This document shows positions 15,048 to 22,786 of a stretch of 30,864 bases of DNA, piece after piece. The notes beneath the pieces were generated by a model, which worked only from the letters and a program-made list of their open reading frames with translations, was not told the DNA's origin and made no database searches. The stretch covers positions 1 through 30,864 of IMG/VR virus record IMGVR_UViG_3300026518_000040; one strand, 5' to 3'. The position numbers were made by a program, and so were the translations under genes. Source of the stretch: a virus. Within the stretch, counting starts at the first letter, position 1, and every line of letters begins with the position of its first letter.

Positions 15048-16280
15048 TTAAGATAAAATAATGTCAGTTGTTCCGACATTACGGAAAGTTAAATCTTGTC
15101 CAGTATAGGCAGCTACTGTGGAATTAGCTACATTAGATAACTGCATCTTATTAAAAGTAATCTCTACCTTTTTGCCAATAACACTGCCAAAGCCAAGCCT
15201 TAAACCATGTAAATCTTCTAAATGATTATCCGGGTTATAGCTTGCTCCTGCCTCATCTTCAAGGATAGTCATAGTAACATCAGTAGGAGTAGCCCCTTTA
15301 GACCAACCATCCAAACACCCTGTTAGGTATCTGCTGTACTCGAAACCAGACATATTAGATGATTGTAGTTTATCGAAGCAAACATTTTTAGTTGCTGGAG
15401 TAAACGTCACTGTTGTACCTGAATAAAGAGCTAATTCTGATTGAGTAATAGTTGTACTTTTAATAGAAGGGGCGTGTTCTACCTTTTGATCACCAAAATC
15501 TGGGTTAAGTTTTACTTTCTGTGTTACATTAACTAAATTCCCTTGGAAAGAAAATTTAAGTTTAGCTCTTGTACCTACAGTGGAATCTAAATCAACAGTC
15601 CCTCTATTATCTGTTGTGGTAAATACTTTTTGTGTAGCAATATCAGGAGAGGTTCTACGAATTTCTATAGTTAGATATTCATTAGAGGTTAAACCATTAG
15701 TAAATTTGGCTTGATCATTAGCAGTAAGGTCTAAGGCGAAGCCACAAGCACCCATCCAATCAACTAAAGGCACTTCACTTGCTAAAGGAGGGGCTCCCGG
15801 AGTTCCTATAGTTCCTAAACTAGGCATAAATGTTTCAAAATCAAACTTAGCAAATTTGTCTGTAATGACTGTTTCCTCATCACGAGATAGTTCGTCACCT
15901 GTAAACTGAAAAGCCTCAGATGTAAGCTCTGTAGAGAAGTTAAGATTAAGAACTGCTAGTGCGTTTTTAGGGCCAAGGCCAGTTGCAAAAGTTGCTGCTG
16001 TTACTGCTACCTTAGCATTTGCTGTTAATACTGCATGTAAGTCATCAGTAACAGAGGCAATTTGCCCTACTTCTGCCCCAGAGTTATTATAAATATAAGC
16101 CCCGGGTGCTAATTGGGATAGAAAAGTTGTACCTATACCTGTTACTGCTGTAGAACTAACTAAAGTAGTGATTGCGCCTGTAGTCTGTGAAGTAGACAAT
16201 ACTGCTGATTGCCCTTCTGCTGTTTGGGCAACACCGAAAATTGCTATTGCTTTTTGGTGAAATTTAACTATACCTGCCAT
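15048..16280 (-). CDS. major tail (tube) protein
   Basis: A 410-residue protein just before the chaperone genes, the position of the tube subunit. After a short start (M-A-G-I-V-K-F-H), residues about 28-105 form a Thr/Ala/Gly-rich module (V-S-S-T-A-V-T-G-I-G-T-T-F, then G-A-Y-I-Y-N-N-S-G, then A-V-L-T-A-N) like a small beta-barrel inserted near the N-terminus. The rest is alternating strands with F-Q-F-T-G-D-E-L-S-R-D-E and L-R-L-G-F-G-S-V-I-G-K-K-V-E-I-T. It should stack as hexamer rings around the tape measure. Its ATG overlaps the stop of the 59-residue upstream gene. Confidence 0.78.
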   Translation of the reverse strand: MAGIVKFHQKAIAIFGVAQTAEGQSAVLSTSQTTGAITTLVSSTAVTGIGTTFLSQLAPGAYIYNNSGAEVGQIASVTDDLHAVLTANAKVAVTAATFATGLGPKNALAVLNLNFSTELTSEAFQFTGDELSRDEETVITDKFAKFDFETFMPSLGTIGTPGAPPLASEVPLVDWMGACGFALDLTANDQAKFTNGLTSNEYLTIEIRRTSPDIATQKVFTTTDNRGTVDLDSTVGTRAKLKFSFQGNLVNVTQKVKLNPDFGDQKVEHAPSIKSTTITQSELALYSGTTVTFTPATKNVCFDKLQSSNMSGFEYSRYLTGCLDGWSKGATPTDVTMTILEDEAGASYNPDNHLEDLHGLRLGFGSVIGKKVEITFNKMQLSNVANSTVAAYTGQDLTFRNVGTTDIILS

Positions 16281-16459
16281 TACAGGGCTCCTTTATCTTT
16301 AGGGTTTTGTTTCGTGTTTAAATTGTCTTGTATGCAGGGAGAAGGTTCCTTACCTGCTTTAATTGTGTCGTCTTTAATTTTTTGAGCTATTTCACTTAAA
16401 GTTTTTCCCTTTTTAAGTATAAGGATATTTCCCTCGCCGTCTTTAGAATAAACTGCCAT
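16280..16459 (-). CDS. 59-residue hypothetical protein before tail tube gene
   Basis: A short gene in the space between the terminator-like gene and the tail tube gene. Its TAA (16280-16282) overlaps the tube ATG as TAATG, so translation is probably coupled. The product starts M-A-V-Y-S-K-D-G-E-G-N-I-L-I-L-K-K-G-K-T-L, a small beta-hairpin pattern, followed by a helix (S-E-I-A-Q-K-I-K-D) and a polar tail with one Cys. I do not recognise a family. It may be a minor tail or neck component or an assembly factor. Confidence 0.6.
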   Translation of the reverse strand: MAVYSKDGEGNILILKKGKTLSEIAQKIKDDTIKAGKEPSPCIQDNLNTKQNPKDKGAL

Positions 16460-16510
16460 AATAGTTCCTAAATTGTCTGATTGTTAAGTATAGATAAACT
16501 TTATCAAAAT

Positions 16511-16924
16511 CTACGCGATCTGTGGCATGTGTAAACCAACTATCTCCTGCCACCAAGCTTTATTCCCTGTTTTAGCGACCATAGTAGCTTCAATAAAAAC
16601 AAGATTAGAATAATCACCATCGGTAGGAAAAGGAGAAAATCCATGATAAGCATTTTTAATATTTGTTCTAACTTCTGCAAGTTTATCCCTCTGACAAAGA
16701 AATTGAATAGCTGTTAAAAGAATCTCTCTATTTTCTATTTCATGAAAGCCGTCAGCAACTAAATCTTCTGGGAATTGCTTTTTTATACCTAGATGACCAA
16801 TAAATATTCTAGGTTCTAGCAAGTCGATGTGAACAAGGTCAATATTACTATCATCGGCATAGTCAACTTTAGTGTAGGGAGTTTTATCCTTAATTCGTTG
16901 GATTAAATAACTTTCATCAAACAC
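16511..16924 (-). CDS. tail terminator-like protein
   Basis: A 137-residue protein two genes before the tail tube, the usual place of the tail terminator (lambda U-like/gp37-like). It starts with a helix (M-F-D-E-S-Y-L-I-Q-R-I), has a central strand set (P-R-I-F-I-G-H-L-G) and a long helix (L-T-A-I-Q-F-L-C-Q-R), then a beta-hairpin near L-V-F-I-E-A-T-M-V. This alpha/beta order fits the small terminators that cap the tube and set the head interface. The assignment rests mainly on position and size. Its start overlaps the upstream stop by one base. Confidence 0.5.
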   Translation of the reverse strand: MFDESYLIQRIKDKTPYTKVDYADDSNIDLVHIDLLEPRIFIGHLGIKKQFPEDLVADGFHEIENREILLTAIQFLCQRDKLAEVRTNIKNAYHGFSPFPTDGDYSNLVFIEATMVAKTGNKAWWQEIVGLHMPQIA

Positions 16925-17241
16925 TATAGAACCTCAATAAGTTTAACTTGTAGATCTATCCAGCCGGTTAGATCGTCGGTAAAGGAAATAATTTCAAATT
17001 TATATATTTTATTATTTAAAGTATATAAGAACCTGTCTTTTGGCTGAATACTTAAAGAGAAAAAAGACTTATGAGCTACTTGAAAATTAAAATCTTGCTT
17101 TTTAATATCATAAGGAGAATCGAAACTTTGAACATTAAAAACTAGGTCTCCCGGAATACCAAGCAAAGTCCCATTATTAAATTCTAGTGTCTCTCCACAA
17201 AAAGAAAGTGTTAGGTCTATTTGTTCTTGTGTTTCAAGCAT
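16924..17241 (-). CDS. hypothetical neck/head-tail joining protein
   Basis: A 105-residue all-beta-looking protein between the Z-like and terminator-like genes, touching both neighbours by a single base. It has repeated beta-strands (L-T-L-S-F-C-G-E-T-L-E-F, F-N-F-Q-V-A-H-K-S-F-F-S-L-S-I) and a C-terminal strand W-I-D-L-Q-V-K-L-I. No family is recognised. The position between capsid and tail genes suggests a head-closure or stopper protein, which is inference only. Confidence 0.55.
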   Translation of the reverse strand: MLETQEQIDLTLSFCGETLEFNNGTLLGIPGDLVFNVQSFDSPYDIKKQDFNFQVAHKSFFSLSIQPKDRFLYTLNNKIYKFEIISFTDDLTGWIDLQVKLIEVL

Positions 17242-17837
17242 TATATAAAGTTATCAATTATATTTAATTCAAGGGCATCTATTACTTTATGCACTGATTT
17301 ATCATTATGTAATGCCCAATTAATCATATTAGCAGTATTAGGCCCATAAAGAACTCGTAAAGGAAGTTTTTTACTACTTGTTCTTTCAAACATTTGAGAG
17401 CCTTTATTAAATATTCTACTTACTTTACCCCTAGAGTCCCTAGGTTGAAAACCCCCTCGCTGATCTTTACCATGACTTACTTTTTTATTACCCCTTATAA
17501 TTGTTACTGTATGAACTCTTCCTTTTCTATCCGCAGGATTTATATTTCCCCAATACCATGTTGTAGGAAATTTTGATAAATCATTAATCTGCACATTATA
17601 GATTAAACCTGATTCTACAATCCCTTTACCAAAAGAAACTATAGAAGAACGTCTAACTAATTGTTTATCTAAATTATTTCTAGCAGTATAGCGACGAAAA
17701 ACAGCAGACTTTAATGAGTTATGAAGTTGAATAACCGCTATTGCTAGACTCTTAGCTGTAGCATCTTTCAGTTTCTCCTTAGAGAACTTATCCTTAACTT
17801 CTTTTAACCCATAAATGCCTACTGTAGTCGTCGCCAT
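17241..17837 (-). CDS. minor tail protein Z-like
   Basis: A 198-residue basic protein with the hallmarks of the lambda GpZ family: an N-terminal helical part, a central region with W-Y-W-G, and the segment M-F-E-R-T-S-S-K-K-L-P-L-R-V-L-Y-G-P-N-T-A-N near the C-terminus, followed by a helix. In lambda, Z acts at the top of the tail and is needed for infectious particles. It lies just after the capsid gene with an 8-nt gap, as expected for the neck-gene cluster. Confidence 0.75.
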   Translation of the reverse strand: MATTTVGIYGLKEVKDKFSKEKLKDATAKSLAIAVIQLHNSLKSAVFRRYTARNNLDKQLVRRSSIVSFGKGIVESGLIYNVQINDLSKFPTTWYWGNINPADRKGRVHTVTIIRGNKKVSHGKDQRGGFQPRDSRGKVSRIFNKGSQMFERTSSKKLPLRVLYGPNTANMINWALHNDKSVHKVIDALELNIIDNFI

Positions 17838-17845
17838 TACAAACT

Positions 17846-18970
17846 TTACATTACTTTCCAGGAAACGTAAGAATCGATGTCAATTGCACCCATTAAGTAG
17901 TTAGCATGAACTTCCCACTCACGTTTACCAGTTTTAGGGTTTTCCCAGAAATTAAGCCAACGAGGCATAGCAGCATATTTAGCTCTTGGGTGCATAATTC
18001 TACCATAGACCTTAACACCTGCATCAGGGCTAGGAAGAACTGCTGCATAGCCATTAGGTACATAATTGGTAGCTACACCAGTTGTTCTATCATGATAAAT
18101 AGCGTCGTAGGTATAAATATCTACAAACTGGCCTTGACCTACAGGATAACTACGACGGAAATTCAAGCTTTCATACTGCTCAACTACTGGCAGAACCTTC
18201 AACTCAACTCTGTTCAGTACGGATACTGTTAAAGTAGCAGCGTCTTTATAGTTAGTCTGTAAATCCTTCTCAAATAAGTCATAAGCATCAGATGCCATAA
18301 CTACTGCATTAACACGTTGTCGTCTATTACAAGTGTTAACCATAGTGATTAGGTCTTTAACAGGAGTACTACCGGCGTTAGTCCAAGCTCTAGCACCAAC
18401 ACCACCTCCAGGATTTAGCGTAGTTAAATCAACCTCTGGAACATACCCAGAATTAAAACCAGCCGCTGTAGTAATCTTAGTCCGACCAAAGTTATAAATA
18501 ACCTTAGGATGTTTTTCACTTTGAGCAGTATGACTACCTGTAAATATGATGTTGGCTGCGTTTAATTCAAATAAGTTCTCGAACCGTTGTTCTGCAATAG
18601 CTAGTTTAGCTCTAATATCAGCAATTTCATTAGCCATTACATCTACTTTGCCAATTGGTTGTCCTAGGCGTCTGGTATTTATCTCCTCATAATCTGGGGA
18701 GTTAAGACCTTCTTTTGCATAGCTAAAAGATAACTCTTTATGCCCATAAGTAGGTAATTGAATAGGAGTAGCATCAACATCAGGAGCTACATACATACCC
18801 ATTACATTCTTAGTAGCAAACTCAGCATCAAAGTTGACAGTTTTATCTTCTGTAGTACGAGTTTGCCCAAAGAAAGTTTGCAACCAGTTAGGTCTGTTAA
18901 CTTTATTAGCAGGAATTACACCACTTAACAATTTAGCAGTGGTGTAAGGGTTCATAAATTCAGTTGCCAT
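17846..18970 (-). CDS. major capsid protein, lambda E family
   Basis: A 374-residue capsid subunit of the lambda E-type HK97 fold. Supporting segments are an N-terminal arm (F-M-N-P-Y-T-T-A-K-L-L), L-P-T-Y-G-H-K-E-L-S-F-S-Y, a long spine helix (N-E-I-A-D-I-R-A-K-L-A-I-A-E-Q-R-F-E-N), an insertion with N-P-G-G-G-V-G-A-R-A-W, V-V-M-A-S-D-A-Y-D-L-F-E-K-D-L, and P-V-G-Q-G-Q-F-V-D-I-Y-T-Y. It lies directly after the decoration gene, overlapping it by one base, and before the Z-like gene. Length is close to that of lambda E (about 340). Confidence 0.9.
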   Translation of the reverse strand: MATEFMNPYTTAKLLSGVIPANKVNRPNWLQTFFGQTRTTEDKTVNFDAEFATKNVMGMYVAPDVDATPIQLPTYGHKELSFSYAKEGLNSPDYEEINTRRLGQPIGKVDVMANEIADIRAKLAIAEQRFENLFELNAANIIFTGSHTAQSEKHPKVIYNFGRTKITTAAGFNSGYVPEVDLTTLNPGGGVGARAWTNAGSTPVKDLITMVNTCNRRQRVNAVVMASDAYDLFEKDLQTNYKDAATLTVSVLNRVELKVLPVVEQYESLNFRRSYPVGQGQFVDIYTYDAIYHDRTTGVATNYVPNGYAAVLPSPDAGVKVYGRIMHPRAKYAAMPRWLNFWENPKTGKREWEVHANYLMGAIDIDSYVSWKVM

Positions 18971-19773
18971 TATACAGCCTCCCCAGCAGTTAAGAATCCT
19001 AACTCAGAAAAGCCAGAATTTTCTACAAATTTTTGTTTAAGCAAGTTAGATGCTTTAGAAGTACCAAAGCAACCGGTATTATAAGTAGTCACAGCTTTAG
19101 TTGTACCATCAGATAAAGTAATTGTATCTACTGCTGGGTCAACAGCCCAAATCAATGCGTCTGCCCAAAAACTAGCATCATCAAAAGCGGTTGCTTCTAC
19201 GTCACTAGCACTAGCATCTACATCGAAAGCAAGTACACCGGCAATAGGGGAAAATGAAGTAGATCCTTGGACAATAGTAATTGTTGCAGAGGATGCCCCT
19301 GTACCAGTTGCAGCTACATCAGTTGCATTTGTTTTAGCAGAAACTGCATTAAAGATAACGGTGTCGGTATCAACTTTTTCTGTATTGTAGCCAGTTAAAG
19401 TACCAGAAAAGACTCCACCTGCAACCGTACCACCTGTATAACCAGCAGATAAACCAGACCAAACTGTAGCTAGTTGGACAGCAGTTGTCCCAGAACTACC
19501 AGCAGTAAACGTCAGCCCAGCCATAGCCAACGTTTGTCCAGCGGTTAAAGCGGTAAAAGTAACTTGTGCGGACTCTGACAAACCACTATGAGCAATTACT
19601 TTACCTGTCGCATCAGTTTCAAGAAAAGAAAAAGCTTTTAGGACTTGTCCAGCTTTTACAGTTACAGGCTTTGTATAACGGTCATTGGCACGGAAAAAGG
19701 TTTTCTTTTTAACATTATCCGGGTAAACGTCAAACCCACCGTTCTTCTGAGAGTAATAAGTATCAATAGCCAT
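18970..19773 (-). CDS. head decoration protein (D-like) with inserted domain
   Basis: A 267-residue protein in the lambda D position. Residues about 25-65 and 173-267 follow the decoration pattern: K-A-G-Q-V-L-K-A-F-S-F-L-E-T-D-A-T-G-K-V-I-A, then I-A-G-V-L-A-F-D-V-D-A-S and a late C-F-G-T-S-K-A-S. Lambda D is about 110 residues. The extra length is a Thr/Ala/Gly-rich block (about 68-172), beginning V-T-F-T-A-L-T-A-G-Q-T-L, like a beta-sandwich surface module found in adhesins and phage structural proteins. The protein should trim the capsid threefold axes and display the insert outward. Confidence 0.72.
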   Translation of the reverse strand: MAIDTYYSQKNGGFDVYPDNVKKKTFFRANDRYTKPVTVKAGQVLKAFSFLETDATGKVIAHSGLSESAQVTFTALTAGQTLAMAGLTFTAGSSGTTAVQLATVWSGLSAGYTGGTVAGGVFSGTLTGYNTEKVDTDTVIFNAVSAKTNATDVAATGTGASSATITIVQGSTSFSPIAGVLAFDVDASASDVEATAFDDASFWADALIWAVDPAVDTITLSDGTTKAVTTYNTGCFGTSKASNLLKQKFVENSGFSELGFLTAGEAV

Positions 19774-20165
19774 TATCTAACTCCCCACTCTACTTTAGCT
19801 TCTGCATCTACTTTATCAATAGCTGCGTTAATTTGTGACATGAAGTCAGGTTCTTCGGTTACCACAGTTTCTTTATTAACTGTTGCAGAAATTGGCACAT
19901 CTGTATCAATTGCAGTTGTTTTCTGTACTGCTTCTGCTATATCTTCAAACAAAGAAACTGATTCTTCAACAGAAGTTCCTGCTTTAATACGTTTTACCGC
20001 AATTTCACTAGATAATTTCAGTGTACTTGCAGCATTTAAAATACCTAAGATTCTAGTTTGTTCTTCACTAGCGGCAGCTTTAGCAATAACTTCTGCTTTT
20101 GCTTTTACCTCTGCTAATTCAGATGACAACTCCACATTCTTAGCTAAGGCTTCTTCTAAAGTCAT
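19773..20165 (-). CDS. nested capsid scaffold (Nu3-like)
   Basis: An internal in-frame start within the protease gene would give a 130-residue protein equal to residues 284-413. The ATG at 20163-20165 is preceded by AAAAGG (20173-20178), 7 nt away, a strong ribosome-binding site inside a coding region. The product begins M-T-L-E-E-A-L and is mostly charged, Ala/Glu/Lys-rich helix with no fold typical of enzymes, as in lambda Nu3, which is made the same way from gene C. It should guide capsid assembly and be removed by the protease. Confidence 0.65.
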   Translation of the reverse strand: MTLEEALAKNVELSSELAEVKAKAEVIAKAAASEEQTRILGILNAASTLKLSSEIAVKRIKAGTSVEESVSLFEDIAEAVQKTTAIDTDVPISATVNKETVVTEEPDFMSQINAAIDKVDAEAKVEWGVR

Positions 20166-21014
20166 AGTCTTACCTTTTGATGTTGTTAAAATGGTTGATT
20201 GATTGCTTCCTTTCTGTTGAACTACAGCATCTATAGATGAGACAATAGAGTCAACTAATCCTAAAGTTTTAGCTTCTTCAGCTAAGAAATCTGCACCTTT
20301 CAATGAGATTATTTTATCTACTGAAAGGTTTGTTCTGTATTTTGCTACTTTTTCATTAAAAATACTGTCTACTTTCATAAGCATAGACTGGTATTTGTCT
20401 AAAACCTCGCTAGTTACTTTTTCATGGGGATTCCCAAGAGCTTTCTCGGATTTACTTCGTAGGATGTAATAGGCTAAACCATCAGCCTTATCCATTTCTG
20501 TTTGGTCAACAAGCCCCATAATAGTGGCTATACTTCCTACTTGGGATGTTTCAGTAGCGTAAATCTTTCCTGTTGCGGAAGCAATAGCATAAGCTGCACT
20601 TGTGCCTTGTCCATCTATAACAGCAGATGTTTCAACTCCTTCTCCTTTTAATGAAAAAATATAATCTGTCAGTGCAAAAAGCCCATTAACTTCCCCGCCC
20701 GGAGAGTCAATGTTAAAAACTAACTTCTTTGCCCCATTATCTAACTTACTTTGGATATTTTTTCGTAAATCTTCGTATGAAGTAAAGCCACTATCACCAA
20801 GTCCTTGTTTAGAAACTAGGGAGTCAAATACATTAACTACAGCAACGCTAGAAGTAACTGTAGGCTCCTTATGCTTGGTTGGTTCAATAGATGGAATACT
20901 CTCCCCTGATAAAAGTTTTATACCTACATTACTTGAAATAATATCAAATTTATTTTGACTTATGGCTAGGGGCGTGTTATAAATTCTCCCCAATATTCTC
21001 AAATACTTAGACAT
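19773..21014 (-). CDS. S49 (ClpP/SppA-type) prohead protease, C-like
   Basis: A 413-residue protein with an N-terminal protease (about 1-265) and a C-terminal scaffold part (about 284-413). Catalytic features of phage S49 proteases are present: N-I-D-S-P-G-G at 101-107 forms the oxyanion region, G-Q-G-T-S-A-A-Y gives the nucleophile Ser139, and K191 in S-E-K-A-L-G-N-P is the likely general base. The ribosome-binding site is AGGA/AAGGA about 8 nt before the ATG. In lambda the C protein matures the prohead, degrading scaffold. Its end overlaps the start of the decoration gene by one base. Confidence 0.87.
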   Translation of the reverse strand: MSKYLRILGRIYNTPLAISQNKFDIISSNVGIKLLSGESIPSIEPTKHKEPTVTSSVAVVNVFDSLVSKQGLGDSGFTSYEDLRKNIQSKLDNGAKKLVFNIDSPGGEVNGLFALTDYIFSLKGEGVETSAVIDGQGTSAAYAIASATGKIYATETSQVGSIATIMGLVDQTEMDKADGLAYYILRSKSEKALGNPHEKVTSEVLDKYQSMLMKVDSIFNEKVAKYRTNLSVDKIISLKGADFLAEEAKTLGLVDSIVSSIDAVVQQKGSNQSTILTTSKGKTMTLEEALAKNVELSSELAEVKAKAEVIAKAAASEEQTRILGILNAASTLKLSSEIAVKRIKAGTSVEESVSLFEDIAEAVQKTTAIDTDVPISATVNKETVVTEEPDFMSQINAAIDKVDAEAKVEWGVR

Positions 21015-21039
21015 TAAATTTTCCTTTCCTGTTCTTGAT

Positions 21040-21068
21040 AGGGTAGCACAAGATTATCTACCTGTCAA
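21040..21068 (-). promoter_or_regulatory. possible promoter before protease/capsid genes
   Basis: The 57-nt gap between portal and protease genes holds, on the minus strand, a perfect TTGACA (21063-21068), a 17-nt spacer and TACCCT (21040-21045) preceded by TGC as in extended -10 promoters. The -10 hexamer is poor, so strength is uncertain. It would boost protease, scaffold, decoration and capsid transcription inside the late block. Confidence 0.4.
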
Positions 21069-21071
21069 TGA

Positions 21072-22511
21072 TTAATTACTAGAACTATTAGACTTAGGCT
21101 TATTATTGTTCACTTGATTGGTATTTACAGCAGTGCCGTTAAGAAGTGAATCTATGCCTGCTTCTTTTATTCTAGTTCTGTCCGCTATAATTTCTTCAAA
21201 AGTTGTATGTCGTTCGTCTAGTTTACTTTCTAAGGTAGACATTCCATTTTGTACTTCCAGAAGGTCTGCTTGAGTATCTTTTAAATCATCAACACCATAC
21301 CAACGAGGAAGTTGAAAGGAAGGAACGGCAGAAGCTACGTTGTACCTAAGTTTAGCTAATTCCTTAAATCTAGCAGCTAAAGGAGAAAGACCAAGAGGAA
21401 TAGTATAAAAATGATGGATATATTCCAATCGTCCTCGCAACTCTATTGCTATTGCCCGAAGCGAACTAAAATCTAAGCCAGACGTATCACCAGTTAATGA
21501 ATGATACGGAATACCAACCGCCGAAGCTATCTTTCTAAGCTCAGAAGCAACTAAGTCTTTTAGATTAGCTCCAATATCAGTTGATTGGTAGAAATGAATC
21601 TTTTCACCTTTGTTCAGATACTGAGTAGAACCACCTTGTGCTTTAAAAACTACTTTCTTTTTCTTCTCGTCTTTTGGGTCTGTCACAGAAACAGGCGTGC
21701 CAGTAGGTGTCATAGAGATTGGGTTTGTATTCTCAATTATCCAAGAAATAGCCTGTGCCGCTTTTTGTTTGGCCACTGTGGCATCAGTTAATTCATCTAG
21801 CTCATAAAGAGTAAGTAAAACAGGGGCTAAACTAGGAATACCTATCCATTGTCCCGGAGTTTCCCTTTGGAAAATATGAAGTAGGCTATTTGCTTTAACT
21901 TCTTGAAGTTTTCCTAAATCTTGTCCGTACCAGACATAACTATATAGATTCTTTCGAAAGTAGTAAGTTACAGGTTTAGAATTTTTAAACTTTATACCAT
22001 TTTTAATTTTATCAGTCGAACTTTCTCCATTATAAAGAACATCGTGCATTTCACTAGGAATAGCTTTGAGTTTTAACGGGACTCTATTTCTATTTCCTTG
22101 CTTTTCTATAAGTAACTGAGAAAAAGCATTACCTGATTGAAAAATAGAACTATGCCAAACTGACTGTGTATTACTAAGAGTGCCATAACCATCATAGTTT
22201 GGGTTACCTGCAAATTCGTCCCAAAGCTCTTGCATTGATTCATGTTTCTTTCCATCTTTTCCTTTCCAGTTAACCTTAACAGCACCAAGAGAAGTAACAT
22301 ATTTAAGTAATGCGGCCTTTGCATGACCATTATTACGAATAGCATGAGCAGACCGCATTTGCAAGTTAAGAATTTCCCTTGCGGCTAAAGTATCTACATC
22401 ACCGGATAACAACCCTTTTTGACTTAACCGATATGAAGTAGCTGCTCCTTCAAAAACAGGTTGCTCTATTTGTGAGTAGTAAATTGCGTCTATTTCTGCC
22501 TGAGTAGCCAT
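21072..22511 (-). CDS. portal protein, lambda B family
   Basis: A 479-residue portal subunit of the lambda family. Recognisable segments are L-N-L-Q-M-R-S-A-H-A-I-R-N-N (about 47-60), W-D-E-F-A-G-N-P-N-Y-D (about 96-106), L-L-H-I-F-Q-R-E-T-P-G-Q-W-I-G-I-P in the middle, and L-T-G-D-T-S-G-L-D-F-S-S-L-R near the stem. Twelve copies form the channel through which DNA enters and leaves the head. It sits between the W-like joiner (1-nt overlap) and the protease, exactly as in lambda. The C-terminal tail is rich in Asn and Ser and not conserved. Confidence 0.92.
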   Translation of the reverse strand: MATQAEIDAIYYSQIEQPVFEGAATSYRLSQKGLLSGDVDTLAAREILNLQMRSAHAIRNNGHAKAALLKYVTSLGAVKVNWKGKDGKKHESMQELWDEFAGNPNYDGYGTLSNTQSVWHSSIFQSGNAFSQLLIEKQGNRNRVPLKLKAIPSEMHDVLYNGESSTDKIKNGIKFKNSKPVTYYFRKNLYSYVWYGQDLGKLQEVKANSLLHIFQRETPGQWIGIPSLAPVLLTLYELDELTDATVAKQKAAQAISWIIENTNPISMTPTGTPVSVTDPKDEKKKKVVFKAQGGSTQYLNKGEKIHFYQSTDIGANLKDLVASELRKIASAVGIPYHSLTGDTSGLDFSSLRAIAIELRGRLEYIHHFYTIPLGLSPLAARFKELAKLRYNVASAVPSFQLPRWYGVDDLKDTQADLLEVQNGMSTLESKLDERHTTFEEIIADRTRIKEAGIDSLLNGTAVNTNQVNNNKPKSNSSSN

Positions 22512-22777
22512 TATAAATCCTTACCAACTATCATTGGAATTTGCATATTAAGTTTAAAGTTAGGAGTATTTCCTTCTAACACATCTATTATAGCAAGAAG
22601 TTCATCTCTGTGTGCTTTTAAATTATCTAATGTAAGGTCGGAGAAAGCATAAAGTCTAGCAAAACTGCCCGAACCTACTCGAAGTTGTGTTAATCGTTTA
22701 CCAGAAATTAAGGCTTCTATTGCTGCATTCACAGTTGCTAAAGCTGCTTCTGCGTCTGCTAATGTCATTTGTGCCAT
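22511..22777 (-). CDS. head-tail joining protein, GpW-like
   Basis: An 88-residue protein between the large terminase and portal genes, the position of W in lambda. It has an N-terminal helix (M-T-L-A-D-A-E-A-A-L-A-T-V-N-A-A-I-E-A-L), the signature S-G-K-R-L-T-Q-L-R-V-G-S-G-S-F-A-R-L-Y, a second helix (L-D-N-L-K-A-H-R-D-E-L-L-A-I-I) and a short C-terminal extension ending at M-I-V-G-K. GpW completes the filled head by plugging the portal and making the platform for tail attachment. Length is slightly above the usual 65-75. Confidence 0.82.
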   Translation of the reverse strand: MAQMTLADAEAALATVNAAIEALISGKRLTQLRVGSGSFARLYAFSDLTLDNLKAHRDELLAIIDVLEGNTPNFKLNMQIPMIVGKDL

Positions 22778-22786
22778 GTTTATTCC

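Noticed and set aside
19645-20202. 185-residue plus-strand frame opposite the decoration/protease genes
   Set aside because: It is antisense to clearly recognised genes, with a Ser/Ala/Thr-rich product and no motif.
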